64,000 nt of DNA from Williamsia limnetica (GTDB lineage: Bacteria; Actinomycetota; Actinomycetes; Mycobacteriales; Mycobacteriaceae): the NCBI RefSeq assembly GCF_003217475.1, contig NZ_QJSP01000014.1, positions 105,855 through 169,854 on the forward strand. Reading direction: 5' to 3'. Below are positions 19,048-28,649 of this stretch, in pieces; position 1 is the first letter of the stretch, and each line of letters opens with the position of its first letter. The notes under the pieces were generated by a model. That model had not been told where the DNA came from. It searched no databases and worked only from the letters and a program-made list of their open reading frames with translations. A program made the position numbers and the translations under genes.

Positions 19048-19692
19048 ATGACCCTGAACCTGACGCCCGATGAGTTGCTGACAACCACCCGAACCGTGCG
19101 CAAGCGACTGGACCTGACCAAACCGGTCCCGATCGAGCTGGTCAAGGAGTGCCTCGAGATCGCACTCCAGGCCCCGTCCGGATCCAACCGTCAAGGCTGG
19201 CAGTGGATCGTCGTCACCGACCCGCAGGTGCGCGCGGCGATCGGGAAGATCTATGGCGAACTCGTCGACGAGTACCTCGACTCGAACCAATCGGCAGCAA
19301 AGTTGTTCGCCGACGACCCGGACCGCGCGCCGGTGCAGCAGCGGGTGGGAGGCAGTGTCGCGTGGCTCGGAGAACACATGGGTGAGGTACCCGTCCTGGT
19401 GATCCCCTGTATCAAGGCGGGCAAGACGCTCCCGGTGGGGAATCAGGCAGGGCTCTGGGGATCGTTGTTGCCCGCTGCCTGGAGTTTTGCCCTCGCCGCA
19501 CGTGCCCGCGGACTCGGAACCGCATGGACCACCCTGCATCTGCAACGTGAGGCCGAGGTAGCGGAACTACTCGGCATTCCCGCCGGCTTCCATCAGGCTG
19601 CGTTGATCCCGACGGCGTTCTACACCGGGGAGACTTTCAAGCGGGCACCGCGCGAATCACTCGACAACCTGCTCCACATCGACCGCTGGTGA
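19048..19692 (+). CDS. Nitroreductase-family flavoprotein
   Basis: A 214-residue FMN-dependent oxidoreductase. The FMN-phosphate region RTVRKRLDL near residue 15, APSGSNRQGWQW around residue 45 and the C-terminal GLGTAWTTLHLQREAEVAELLGIP are typical of the family. The physiological substrate is not predictable. It starts 28 bp after mutM and is probably in the same direction of transcription. Confidence 0.88.
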   Translation: MTLNLTPDELLTTTRTVRKRLDLTKPVPIELVKECLEIALQAPSGSNRQGWQWIVVTDPQVRAAIGKIYGELVDEYLDSNQSAAKLFADDPDRAPVQQRVGGSVAWLGEHMGEVPVLVIPCIKAGKTLPVGNQAGLWGSLLPAAWSFALAARARGLGTAWTTLHLQREAEVAELLGIPAGFHQAALIPTAFYTGETFKRAPRESLDNLLHIDRW

Positions 19693-19764
19693 CCCACGTC
19701 GTCGCCCCGCTCGCCGTGAGGATGCCGCGGAATTGCGGGGCGGGGCGAAGTGTTCAATGTTGAC

Positions 19765-20211
19765 ATGACCGCAACCGAACCAGCGACCACCGAGCAGCAC
19801 GCGACAACCGAACTCTGGGTTCAACGAACCGGGAGCAGGCGTTACACCGGGCACAGCAGCCGCGGCGCCGAGGTCCTCATCGGTTCGCAAGATGTCGAGG
19901 GGGTCTTCACACCCGGTGAGCTGCTGAAGATCGCTCTCGCGGCATGCACCGGTATGAGCTCGGACAAGCCACTCTCGCGCAGGCTGGGCGACGACTACGA
20001 CGCCACCGTGCGTGTCAGTGGCGACGCGGACCGCGACAAGGAGGTCTATCCGTCGCTGAGCGAGGTGCTCGAGGTCGACTTGTCCGAGCTGGACCCTGAG
20101 GCAGCGAAGCGGTTGCTGGTGGTGGTCGAACGCGCCGTCGACGCGGTGTGCACGGTCGGGCGCACGCTCAAGGCGGGAACCGCCGTCGACCTGCGCATCG
20201 ACCCGGAGTAG
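19765..20211 (+). CDS. OsmC-family peroxiredoxin-like protein
   Basis: About 148 residues from the ATG at 19765; a GTG at 19750 would add five residues. Core motifs are [21 protein letters not shown], the first redox cysteine in LAACTGMSS and the second in VCTVGRTLK. OsmC/Ohr proteins detoxify organic hydroperoxides with two cysteines. The Ohr and OsmC subgroups are not separated here. It is followed 4 bp later by the acylphosphatase gene. Confidence 0.87.
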   Translation: MTATEPATTEQHATTELWVQRTGSRRYTGHSSRGAEVLIGSQDVEGVFTPGELLKIALAACTGMSSDKPLSRRLGDDYDATVRVSGDADRDKEVYPSLSEVLEVDLSELDPEAAKRLLVVVERAVDAVCTVGRTLKAGTAVDLRIDPE

Positions 20212-20215
20212 GACC

Positions 20216-20503
20216 ATGGCCCAGCATCCCGCACCCGTCCGGCTGACCGCGTGGGTGCACGGACGTGTCCAGGGCGTCGGATTCCGCTGGTGGACCCGGG
20301 CTCGGGCTCTCGAACTGGGCCTGGTCGGCTCCGCCACGAATCAGGCCGACGGCAGGGTGCTGATCGTGGCCGAGGGGCTCAGGGCAAACTGCGACAGCTT
20401 GCTGGACCTGCTCGAGCAGGGCCGAAGCCCGGGTCATGTGGACACGGTGGTGTCGGATTGGGGGCCCGCGCGCGGCGGTATGGACGGTTTCGTCGAGCGC
20501 TGA
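20216..20503 (+). CDS. acyP: Acylphosphatase
   Basis: A 95-residue acylphosphatase that hydrolyses acyl phosphates. It has the catalytic arginine loop [18 protein letters not shown] and the asparagine in [11 protein letters not shown]. This gene directly before smc is the standard order in actinobacteria. The start at 20216 is 4 bp after the OsmC stop. Confidence 0.95.
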   Translation: MAQHPAPVRLTAWVHGRVQGVGFRWWTRARALELGLVGSATNQADGRVLIVAEGLRANCDSLLDLLEQGRSPGHVDTVVSDWGPARGGMDGFVER

Positions 20504-20560
20504 ACACCCGCGCGCGACGCGCCGGTCACACCGCCCGCCCGAGTCGCCGGGGGTACTGGG

Positions 20561-20566
20561 TACGCT
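20561..20566 (+). promoter_or_regulatory. Possible -10 element for leaderless smc
   Basis: TACGCT fits TAnnnT and ends eight bases before the smc GTG. No ribosome site is visible upstream of that GTG. Confidence 0.35.
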
Positions 20567-20574
20567 GAAGCGCT

Positions 20575-23500
20575 GTGCACCTGAAAAGTCTGACCCTCAA
20601 GGGCTTCAAGTCCTTTGCGTCAGCAACCACCCTGCGGTTCGAACCGGGGATCACCTGTGTGGTGGGTCCCAACGGTTCGGGCAAATCGAACGTCGTCGAC
20701 GCTCTGACCTGGGTGATGGGGGAGCAGGGCGCCAAGGCGTTACGCGGCGGGAAGATGGAGGACGTCATCTTCGCGGGGACGTCCGGCAGGGCACCGCTCG
20801 GGCGCGCGGAAGTGACGCTGACCATCGACAACTCCGATGGGGCCCTACCCATCGACTACTCCGAGGTGTCGGTGACGAGGCGGATGTTCCGCGACGGCGC
20901 GGGCGAGTACGAGATCAACGGCAGCTCGTGCCGGCTGATGGACGTCCAGGAACTGCTCAGTGACTCGGGAATCGGCCGGGAGATGCATGTCATCGTCGGC
21001 CAAGGGCGTCTGGCGGCCATCCTCGAGTCGCGGCCCGAAGAACGCCGGGCCTTCATCGAAGAGGCCGCCGGTGTTCTCAAGCATCGCAAACGCAAAGAAA
21101 AAGCAGTCCGCAAGCTCGACGCGATGCAGTCGAATCTGGCGCGCCTTGGTGACCTGACTGCCGAACTGCGCCGTCAACTCAAACCGCTCGGCAGGCAGGC
21201 AGAGGTCGCCCGGCGGGCCCAGACGGTCCAGGCCGATCTGCGCGACGCCCGTTTGCGTCTGGCCGCAGACGATCTGGTTATCAGACGCAACGAGCTGGCG
21301 GAGCAACGCACCACCGAAGCCGAACTTCGCAGACAGCAAGACGAGCTGGCGCACCGCCTCGACGAGCTGGGCGGGCAGGTCGATGAGAACGAGCAGTACC
21401 TGGCGCAGATCGTCCCGGCCGCCAACGACGCCGGTCAGGCCTGGTTCGCGTTGTCGGCATTGACCGAACGGGTCGGGGCGACGTGCCGGATCGCCGGCGA
21501 GCGCAGCCGGTACCTCGCCGAACCGGTGCGCAACGACTCCGGACGTGACCCCGACGAGCTCGATCGTCAAGCCGAGGTCGCAGCCGAGGAGGAGTTCATT
21601 CTCACCGAGACCGTCGAAGCGACCGCTGAGGCTCTCGACGACGCAAAAACCGCATTGAGCGAACGGGAGCAGGCCGCCGCCGCCGCGCAGCAACAGCACC
21701 TTGCTGCCGTACGGGCGGTTGCCGATCGTCGGGAAGGCCTCGCGCGACTCGAGGGACAGGTGAACAATCTCCGAACCAAGGTCGAGTCGATCGATGCCGA
21801 GGCGACCCGGCTGGGGGCGGCCATCGACAATGCCGTCGCGAGGGCGACCGAGGCAGGCAACGAGTTCGACGCGGTCCAGGCCACGGTGCCCGCCCTCGAC
21901 GCCTCGGAGCTCGGGTTGGACGAGCACCACGAACGCAGTGTTGCGGCGTTGAACCAGGCGAACGAACGCGTCGCCGAACTGCAGGCCGCCGAGCGTGCCG
22001 CCGAGCAGCGGGTCACTTCGTTGGGTGCGCGGATCGATGCTCTCGCAGTCGGTCTCGAGCGCAAGGACGGCGGCGCCTGGCTGCTGGAGAACCGGGCCGG
22101 TGAACTACTGGGGCCGATGTCGTCGCTGTTGCAGGTGCGCAGCGGATACGAGGCCGCGATCGCAGCTGCCATGGGTCCGGCGGCCGACGCAGTGGCCACG
22201 GCAGACCTGCCTGCCGCCCGCTCCGCATTGTCCTCGCTGCGGGACAACGAAGGCGGGCGGGCTGCCGTGCTCATCGGTGGCGTCAACCCCTCCGGCCGCG
22301 GCTCGGCGGACCTGCCGGCGGGTGCGGACTGGGCGCTCGACGTCGTCGAGGGTCCGGAGGCGCTGCGAGGCGCTCTGGAGTTGTTGCTGGGTTATACCGT
22401 TGTGGCAGAAGATGTCTCGACCGCTGAGCAGGTGCTGGCCCACGCCGCAGGTGCGGTCCCGTACCTGGGTGCACTGCGGGTGGTCACCATCGACGGCGAT
22501 CTGATCGGGGCGGGCTGGCGCAGCGGTGGAACCGGCGCGCGGCCATCCACCATCGAGGTGCAGTCGGCGATCGATTCCGCGCGCGCCGAACTCGCGCAGT
22601 CCCAGCGCCGCAGTGAAGAGCTGGTCGCGGCGTTGGCCGGTGCGCTCGCGCAGCAGACCGAACGCCGGGAGACCGCCGAACAGGCGCTCGCCGCGCTGCA
22701 CGAGTCGGACGCCGAGCTGGGTGCGGTGTACGAGCAGCTGGCCCGGCTCGGGCAGACTGCCCGTGCCGCACAAGAGGAATCGACGAGGCTGATCAACCAG
22801 CGGGCGAAGGCGGAAGACGGCCGGAACGAGGCCCTGGCAAAGCTCGCCGAGTTCGAAGAACGACTGCGCCTGGCCCGCGATGACAGCGAAGAAGTGCCCG
22901 CTGACGGGGACCTGCCCGACAGTGATCGAGATCGCACGGCGGCTGCCGTCACCGAGGCCCGTTCGGTGGAGATGGAAGCACGCCTCGCCCTGCGCAGCGC
23001 GGAGGAGCGGCTGGCGTCGGTGCGGGGCAAGTCCGACTCACTGCGGCGCGCGGCTCGAGCCGAGCGAGAGGCGCGCGAGCGGGCCGAACGCCAAAATCGT
23101 GCCCGTCGACGCGCGGCGAGTGTGGCCGAGGTCGTGTTCGAGTGCGGCGGAATGATTGCGACGAGGCTTGAAACAGCTGTGGCGCAGGCGCAATCGCATC
23201 GCGACGAACTCGAGCGGGAACGGCGGGTCCGCACCGAGCAACTGGATGTGGCGAAGAAGGCTGCCGCAGAGGTCGGTGCGCAGCTGACCGCACTGCGTGA
23301 CGCGGTACACCGTGATGAGGTGGCCAAGGCGCAGGTGTCGCTCCGCATCGAACAGCTCGAAGAGCAGATCATGGCGGACTTCTCGATCAGCCCCGACGAT
23401 CTCGTCGCGGAGTACGGTCCCGACGTGACAATGCCGCCATCCGAACTCGAGATGGCGGAATACGAGCAGGCAAAAGAACGCGGTGAGATGGTGGTCGCGC

Positions 23501-24195
23501 CGACCCCGATCCCGTACGACCGGGCCACCCAGCAGGCTCGGGCGAAGAAGGCGCAGCGAGATCTCAACACGCTGGGCAAGGTCAACCCGCTTGCGCTGGA
23601 AGAGTTCGCCGCGCTCGAGGAGAGATACAACTTCTTGTCGACGCAGCTCGAGGACGTCAAGAAGGCGCGGCAGGATCTCCTGGATGTCGTGCAGGATGTC
23701 GACAGCCGAATACTGCAGGTGTTCACGGAGGCCTATGCCGATGTCGAACGTGAGTTCGTCGAGGTGTTCAAGACCTTGTTCCCCGGCGGGGACGGCCGAC
23801 TCATCCTGACCAACCCGTCCGACATGCTGACCACCGGCATCGACGTCGAGGCGCGACCGCCGGGCAAGAAGGTCAAGCGACTCTCACTGCTGTCCGGCGG
23901 CGAGAAGTCGCTCACCGCGGTGGCGATGTTGGTGGCGATCTTCCGCGCCCGGCCGTCTCCGTTCTATGTGATGGATGAGGTCGAGGCCGCCCTCGACGAC
24001 ACCAATCTTCGTCGGCTCATCACGCTGTTCGAGCAACTGAGGGAGAAGTCGCAGCTCATCGTGATCACTCACCAGAAGCCCACGATGGAGGTCGCTGACG
24101 CGCTCTACGGCGTGAGCATGCAGGGCGACGGGATCACCACCGTCATCTCGCAGCGCATGCGCGGTCAGGATCTTCCGGCGCCCGCGGCGAGCTAG
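20575..24195 (+). CDS. smc: Chromosome segregation protein SMC
   Basis: A 1206-residue SMC ATPase that organises and resolves the chromosome with ScpA/ScpB. Walker A is [10 protein letters not shown] near residue 31. Long coiled coils of about 320 residues flank a hinge at about 490-660 ([19 protein letters not shown] to [17 protein letters not shown]). The C-terminal head has the ABC signature [13 protein letters not shown] and Walker [14 protein letters not shown]. Size is normal. The GTG start is the homologous one. Confidence 0.98.
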   Translation: MHLKSLTLKGFKSFASATTLRFEPGITCVVGPNGSGKSNVVDALTWVMGEQGAKALRGGKMEDVIFAGTSGRAPLGRAEVTLTIDNSDGALPIDYSEVSVTRRMFRDGAGEYEINGSSCRLMDVQELLSDSGIGREMHVIVGQGRLAAILESRPEERRAFIEEAAGVLKHRKRKEKAVRKLDAMQSNLARLGDLTAELRRQLKPLGRQAEVARRAQTVQADLRDARLRLAADDLVIRRNELAEQRTTEAELRRQQDELAHRLDELGGQVDENEQYLAQIVPAANDAGQAWFALSALTERVGATCRIAGERSRYLAEPVRNDSGRDPDELDRQAEVAAEEEFILTETVEATAEALDDAKTALSEREQAAAAAQQQHLAAVRAVADRREGLARLEGQVNNLRTKVESIDAEATRLGAAIDNAVARATEAGNEFDAVQATVPALDASELGLDEHHERSVAALNQANERVAELQAAERAAEQRVTSLGARIDALAVGLERKDGGAWLLENRAGELLGPMSSLLQVRSGYEAAIAAAMGPAADAVATADLPAARSALSSLRDNEGGRAAVLIGGVNPSGRGSADLPAGADWALDVVEGPEALRGALELLLGYTVVAEDVSTAEQVLAHAAGAVPYLGALRVVTIDGDLIGAGWRSGGTGARPSTIEVQSAIDSARAELAQSQRRSEELVAALAGALAQQTERRETAEQALAALHESDAELGAVYEQLARLGQTARAAQEESTRLINQRAKAEDGRNEALAKLAEFEERLRLARDDSEEVPADGDLPDSDRDRTAAAVTEARSVEMEARLALRSAEERLASVRGKSDSLRRAARAEREARERAERQNRARRRAASVAEVVFECGGMIATRLETAVAQAQSHRDELERERRVRTEQLDVAKKAAAEVGAQLTALRDAVHRDEVAKAQVSLRIEQLEEQIMADFSISPDDLVAEYGPDVTMPPSELEMAEYEQAKERGEMVVAPTPIPYDRATQQARAKKAQRDLNTLGKVNPLALEEFAALEERYNFLSTQLEDVKKARQDLLDVVQDVDSRILQVFTEAYADVEREFVEVFKTLFPGGDGRLILTNPSDMLTTGIDVEARPPGKKVKRLSLLSGGEKSLTAVAMLVAIFRARPSPFYVMDEVEAALDDTNLRRLITLFEQLREKSQLIVITHQKPTMEVADALYGVSMQGDGITTVISQRMRGQDLPAPAAS

Positions 24196-24211
24196 CCACG
24201 CGGCGCGGTGG

Positions 24212-24592
24212 TCAGTCCGGCGGTTGAGCGAGCCCATCGATGTCCTGCTCGGCCGGGAATCGCGCAGCCATGGCGGATCTGATCGAGACGTACCGCTCGA
24301 GGAATGCGCGCTCGTCGAGCTTCTTGCGCCGCATCCACGCCGTCACCTCGTCATTGCATTTGCTGGCGTTGCAGGAACCGCAGGCGGGCGCGATGTTGTC
24401 GAGTGTGTAGCGGCCGCCTCGTGAGATCGGCAGGACGCAATCACGTTGCAGCGGTCGGTCGTGCGCACCGCAGTACGCACATCCTTCCCAGGCGGCTTTG
24501 AGCTGAGTCCACTGTTCATCGCTGAGATCGTGCTCGACACGGGCCATACGCCGACGACGTTTGCGCGCGTATCTCGTCCGATTGGCGACCAC
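24212..24592 (-). CDS. HNH endonuclease domain protein
   Basis: A 126-residue protein with a single HNH domain: CAYCGAHD, then RDCVLPISRGGRYTLDN with IAPACGSCNASKCNDE. The two CxxC pairs should bind a structural zinc. The N-terminus is very basic (RTRYARKRRRRMARVEHDL). No partner domain is seen. It is convergent with smc, 16 bp apart, and lies just downstream of egtD on the minus strand. Function is unknown; HNH proteins may be nicking, repair or homing nucleases. Confidence 0.82.
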   Translation of the reverse strand: MVANRTRYARKRRRRMARVEHDLSDEQWTQLKAAWEGCAYCGAHDRPLQRDCVLPISRGGRYTLDNIAPACGSCNASKCNDEVTAWMRRKKLDERAFLERYVSIRSAMAARFPAEQDIDGLAQPPD

Positions 24593-24610
24593 GAGAGGTG
24601 AGTCTATTGC

Positions 24611-25567
24611 TCAGGCGACCTGACTGAGCACAACTGCGAAGTCGTCGGCGTGGTCGGTCCAGCTCTCGAGTTGCTGCAGACCGGACGTACCCAATTCTTC
24701 GTGCAACTTCTCGAGAGAGAACTTGGTGCTGATCTCGGTGAGAATTTCAGCGCCCTTTGCCAATTCCCACGAACGTTCGATGGCGCCGAACCGGGCGTGT
24801 ATATCGCGTCGGGCGCGCAGCCACATCTCGATCCGATGCTCGGGCGGGTTCCAGCGGGCTATGTGGTCGAAGTCGTCGGCGTAGAGCCCGGTTGCGTCGA
24901 GTCCGGTTCGAAGTACCTCGATCACGTTGCGGTTGAAATCTGCGGTGACCCCAGCGCGGTCGTTGTAGGCCGCGATCAACCTGCCGGTGTCCTTGATCAG
25001 ATCTGCCCCGAGCAGAAAGTAGTCCCCGGGTCGCAGTGCTCGGGCGATGCGGCGGTAGAAACCGGCTCGCTCGGTGGGGTCGAGATTGCCGATCGTGCCA
25101 CCGAGGAAGATGGCCATCCGCGGCCCGGGGTGCTCAGCGAGTTCGAGGTCGGGATCGCCGAAGTCGGCGTGGAGGGGTTGTACCGAGATTTCTGGGAACT
25201 CGACCGCCACCTGATCGGCCGCCAGCGTGAGCATTTCTACGCTCACGTCGAGCGGCACATAGGTGAACTCGGTCTTGCGCGCTGCAAAAGCAGCCAGGAG
25301 CAGCCGGGTCTTCTCAGACGTACCCGAGCCGAGCTCGATCATGGTCCGGGCATTGGTCTGCGCCACGATGTCTTGTGCACTACGCCGCAAGATCTCGGTC
25401 TCTCGGCGGGTCGGGTAGTACTCGGGTAACCGGGTGATCTCGTCGAACAGTTCACTGCCACGTTTGTCGTAAAGCCATTTGGCCGGCAGGACGGGCGGGC
25501 TCTGCCACAGACCCGCGACCGCATCGGCGACGAGCAACGGGTCGATCGTCGGCTGTGACATCGTCAT
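24611..25567 (-). CDS. egtD: L-histidine N(alpha)-methyltransferase (ergothioneine)
   Basis: A 318-residue SAM enzyme that trimethylates histidine to hercynine. It shows the DUF2260-type fold signatures SGTSEKTRLLLAAF, IFLGGTIGNLDP and LLGADLIKD. The ATG at 25567 overlaps the egtB stop (ATGA), which decides the start against a longer frame; an ATG two codons on is also possible. It is translated with egtB. egtA, egtC and egtE are not adjacent. Confidence 0.94.
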   Translation of the reverse strand: MTMSQPTIDPLLVADAVAGLWQSPPVLPAKWLYDKRGSELFDEITRLPEYYPTRRETEILRRSAQDIVAQTNARTMIELGSGTSEKTRLLLAAFAARKTEFTYVPLDVSVEMLTLAADQVAVEFPEISVQPLHADFGDPDLELAEHPGPRMAIFLGGTIGNLDPTERAGFYRRIARALRPGDYFLLGADLIKDTGRLIAAYNDRAGVTADFNRNVIEVLRTGLDATGLYADDFDHIARWNPPEHRIEMWLRARRDIHARFGAIERSWELAKGAEILTEISTKFSLEKLHEELGTSGLQQLESWTDHADDFAVVLSQVA

Positions 25568-26799
25568 CGGGCCAACCGGAGTCCGCCGAAGACCCACCGG
25601 GATGCGGCAGGGAAGAAGTTGCGATAGGTGGGCCGTTCGTGGCCGGCGGGGGTCAGCGCACTTGCGCCACGCAATACGTGCTGATCACTCATGAACTTAC
25701 CGTTGTATTCTCCGACGGCGCCGTGCGCGGGCACGAAACCTGGGTACGGCAGATATGCACTCGAGGTCCACTCCCAGACGTCGCCGATCATCGTCTCACC
25801 CGCGACACCGGGGTGACATCGCCCGGGGTCGAGGAGCTGGCCGCGGGTGGCCCCCGTGCGAGCCGCGGCGGTCTCCCATTCGAACTCGGTGGGCAGCCGT
25901 GCACCCGACCAGCGGGCGTAGGCATCGGCCTCATAGAAGGACACGTGCACAACGGGTTCGCTCAGGACGACCGGGCGCCGGCCAGACAGTGTGAAGGTCG
26001 TCCATGTGCCGTCGTCGAGGCTCCAGTAACCGGGGGCATCCCAGCCGGCCTCGCCGACCTTGTTCCAGCCGTCGGACAACCAGAGCTCACTGCGCCGATA
26101 TCCGTCGTCGGCCATGAACTCGAGCCACTCGCCGTTGGTCACCTGCCGGTTGGTGAGCTGGAAGTTCTGGAGGTAGACCGAGTGTCCGGGCCCCTCGTTG
26201 TCGTAGCTGAATCCGTCCCCATCAGCCCCGACCGTCATGAGCCCGCCGTCGAAGGATTGCCAACGCAGGGGTGCGGCCACCGCGGCCGCGTCGTCCGGGC
26301 CTCGCTCGAGGTAGACAGGTGCGAACGGGTGGGTCGACAACAGGTGCTTGATGTCCATGAGCAACAGTTCCTGATGCTGCTGCTCGTGATTGCAACCGAG
26401 TTCGACGAGGGTGCGCGCGCGTTCGTCGAGCAGGCCCTCTTCGAGGGCCGTGGTCATCGCCTGGTCGACGTACTCCCGGTATCGGGTGATCTCTTCGACG
26501 CCGGGCCGGGTGATGAGGCCGCGATGGGGCCGGGGATGCCGTGCGCCCACCGCCTCGTAGTAGCTGTTGAAGAGATATCGGAAGCTGTCGTCGTAGACCG
26601 TGTAGTCCGGGAGATTCCGCAGGATGAACTCTTCGAAGAACCAGGTGACGTGCGCTCGATGCCACTTCGTCGGACTGGCGTCGGTCATCGACTGCGGGAC
26701 CTGGTCTTCGGGGGAGAGTCGCCCGGTGAGCTCATCGGTGAGGGTGCGGACGTCACGAAATCTGGTGGTGAGTGTGGACTGCTCGACTGTGATGCTCAT
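25564..26799 (-). CDS. egtB: Hercynine sulfoxide synthase EgtB
   Basis: A 411-residue nonheme-iron enzyme that joins a cysteine-type thiol to hercynine with oxygen. The N-terminal DinB-like domain supplies iron histidines (HRAHVTWFFEE; NHEQQHQELLLMD). The C-terminal formylglycine-generating-enzyme-like domain has ARLPTEFEWE and GDVWEWTSSAYLPYPGF and ends YRNFFPAASRWVFGGLRL. ATG at 26799 has AGGAG nearby and is preferred over a 32-residue longer frame. Whether it uses gamma-glutamylcysteine (mycobacterial type) or cysteine cannot be told from the sequence. Confidence 0.94.
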   Translation of the reverse strand: MSITVEQSTLTTRFRDVRTLTDELTGRLSPEDQVPQSMTDASPTKWHRAHVTWFFEEFILRNLPDYTVYDDSFRYLFNSYYEAVGARHPRPHRGLITRPGVEEITRYREYVDQAMTTALEEGLLDERARTLVELGCNHEQQHQELLLMDIKHLLSTHPFAPVYLERGPDDAAAVAAPLRWQSFDGGLMTVGADGDGFSYDNEGPGHSVYLQNFQLTNRQVTNGEWLEFMADDGYRRSELWLSDGWNKVGEAGWDAPGYWSLDDGTWTTFTLSGRRPVVLSEPVVHVSFYEADAYARWSGARLPTEFEWETAAARTGATRGQLLDPGRCHPGVAGETMIGDVWEWTSSAYLPYPGFVPAHGAVGEYNGKFMSDQHVLRGASALTPAGHERPTYRNFFPAASRWVFGGLRLAR

Positions 26800-26927
26800 G
26801 CTCGTCTCCTGGAAGATGACCGGCGGGACAGCAGTATGGATGAGGCGTCTGACATCAAACGGTACCCGCTGCTGCGACCAACTCGCCTCTGGCACCGGTG
26901 GGGGAGTCGCTCTGGCAGACTGAGGCC

Positions 26928-28439
26928 GTGAACACCGGTGCCGTCGTCGCGATCGTCGTAGTTGTGGTCTTGTTGCTCGTCGCCCTCGTGGCGACGGGCC
27001 TGGTCCTGTCCCGCCGTAGGCGAATCTCGCTGAGCGACAGTGCAGATCGAACGCCGTCGGACGGCACCAGGCAGGTCGACAAGTCGGGTGGCTACAAGGC
27101 GGGGAGCGGGTTCTCGTTCACCCAGGGTGCCGGCACGGCCACCGCGGAGCCGCCGAGCAGGGATATGCCCACGATCGAGCGGACCGACACCGATGGGCAA
27201 CCCGGGGTGGGCGACGACGCGGCGATCCCGCGTGACGCCCCGAAACGAGGCCTGCGCAATGTTCCACTGCCAGAGCCGAAGACAGCAGAGCCCGAGTCTC
27301 GCCCACACGCACCCGAGGCGGCGACTCCACCGGTAGAGGCCCCGTCGGCCGAGCCGGAGGTCGTCCCCGATACCCGGCCGGAGGTCGTCCCCGAGCCGGA
27401 GGTCGTCCCCGAACCTGAGGTCGCGCCGGAGCCCGAGGTCGTGGCGCCGGAACCGGTCACACCCGAGCCGGTCGCGGAGCCGGACCCGGCGCCGGCGGGC
27501 CCGGTGCTCGACGACATCGCGCCGACAGCGGGGCGACTGGGATTGCTGCGAGGCCGGCTGTCCCGGTCACAGAATGCCCTCGGCAAGAGCATGCTGGGGT
27601 TGCTCGGGGCCGGCGACCTCGATGAGGACGGCTGGGAAGAGATCGAGGGCACCCTGTTGATGGCGGATCTGGGGACCGCGGTGACAACGGCTGTTGTCGA
27701 CCGTTTGCGCACCGAACTGGCCGCCTCTCCCGTCCGGACCGCGGAAGAGGTACGTGCGCTGTTGCGCAAGGTACTCATCGCCGAGGTCGGGCCCGACCTC
27801 GACCGCGCGATCAAGGCCCTGCCCCATGCGGGCAAGCCGTCGGTGCTGTTGGTCGTCGGGGTCAACGGCACAGGCAAGACCACCACCACCGGCAAACTGG
27901 CCCGCGTGCTCGTCGCCGACGGACGCAGGGTGTTGCTCGGCGCCGCGGACACGTTCCGCGCCGCTGCAGCCGATCAGCTGCAGACGTGGGCCGAGCGGGT
28001 CGGTGCCGAGGTCGTCCGTGGCAAAGAAGGGGCCGACCCGGCAGCGGTCGCCTTCGACGCCGTCGCACGCGGTATCGATGAGGGCGTCGACGTGGTCATG
28101 ATCGACACCGCGGGGCGTCTGCACACCAAGACCGGTCTGATGGACGAACTCGGCAAGGTCAAGCGGGTGGTGGAGAAGAAGGCGGCGGTCGATGAGGTGC
28201 TGCTCGTCCTCGACGCGACCACCGGGCAGAACGGGCTGGCCCAGGCGAAGGTCTTCGCCGACGTCGTCTCCATCACCGGGGTGGTGCTGACAAAGCTCGA
28301 CGGCACCGCAAAGGGTGGCATCGTCTTCCACGTCCAACGTGAGCTCGGCGTACCGGTCAAACTCGTGGGTCTGGGCGAGGGTGCCGACGACCTCGCACCC
28401 TTCGAACCGGAGGCGTTCGTCGACGCGTTGCTCGGCTGA
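26928..28439 (+). CDS. ftsY: Signal recognition particle receptor FtsY
   Basis: A 503-residue SRP receptor GTPase. An N-terminal membrane segment (VVAIVVVVVLLLVALVATG) and basic RRRR anchor are followed by a 150-residue acidic proline-rich linker containing repeated PEVVPE units. The NG domain has GVNGTGKTTTTGKLA, DTFRAAAADQL, DTAGRLHTKTGLMDEL and TKLDGTAKGG. GTG at 26928 gives the membrane segment right at the N-terminus. An anchored FtsY is typical of actinobacteria. Confidence 0.96.
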   Translation: MNTGAVVAIVVVVVLLLVALVATGLVLSRRRRISLSDSADRTPSDGTRQVDKSGGYKAGSGFSFTQGAGTATAEPPSRDMPTIERTDTDGQPGVGDDAAIPRDAPKRGLRNVPLPEPKTAEPESRPHAPEAATPPVEAPSAEPEVVPDTRPEVVPEPEVVPEPEVAPEPEVVAPEPVTPEPVAEPDPAPAGPVLDDIAPTAGRLGLLRGRLSRSQNALGKSMLGLLGAGDLDEDGWEEIEGTLLMADLGTAVTTAVVDRLRTELAASPVRTAEEVRALLRKVLIAEVGPDLDRAIKALPHAGKPSVLLVVGVNGTGKTTTTGKLARVLVADGRRVLLGAADTFRAAAADQLQTWAERVGAEVVRGKEGADPAAVAFDAVARGIDEGVDVVMIDTAGRLHTKTGLMDELGKVKRVVEKKAAVDEVLLVLDATTGQNGLAQAKVFADVVSITGVVLTKLDGTAKGGIVFHVQRELGVPVKLVGLGEGADDLAPFEPEAFVDALLG

Positions 28440-28517
28440 TCTCGTTGCGCCATCGATCGCCTGCGAAACAACAAATGGCCGCACTTCGCGTCATCTGATC
28501 AACACCGCTCCTGGCGG

Positions 28518-28565
28518 TATACACAGATGAAACATGAACTGCCCGCTGGTTCACATGCATGAAAC
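28518..28565 (+). promoter_or_regulatory. GlnR-like repeats upstream of amt
   Basis: Two half-sites of the form (n)TnAC-N6-GAAAC are present: TATAC-N6-GAAAC at 28518-28533 and TTCAC-N6-GAAAC at 28550-28565. The second matches the actinobacterial GlnR box (gTnAC-n6-GAAAC) in nine of ten fixed positions. amt-glnK-glnD is a known GlnR target in Mycobacteriales. The spacing between half-sites is slightly off the usual 22-bp period. Confidence 0.5.
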
Positions 28566-28649
28566 ACCACAGCACCAAGAACGAAATCCCTGCCCGCCAA
28601 TCTCTTTGAAGGCGCCGAGCCGTCGGCGCACTCTAGGAGGTTTCTTACA

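Noticed and set aside
27340..27480. CRISPR-like short repeats in ftsY
   Set aside because: They are codon repeats for PEVVPE in the acidic linker, with no spacers.
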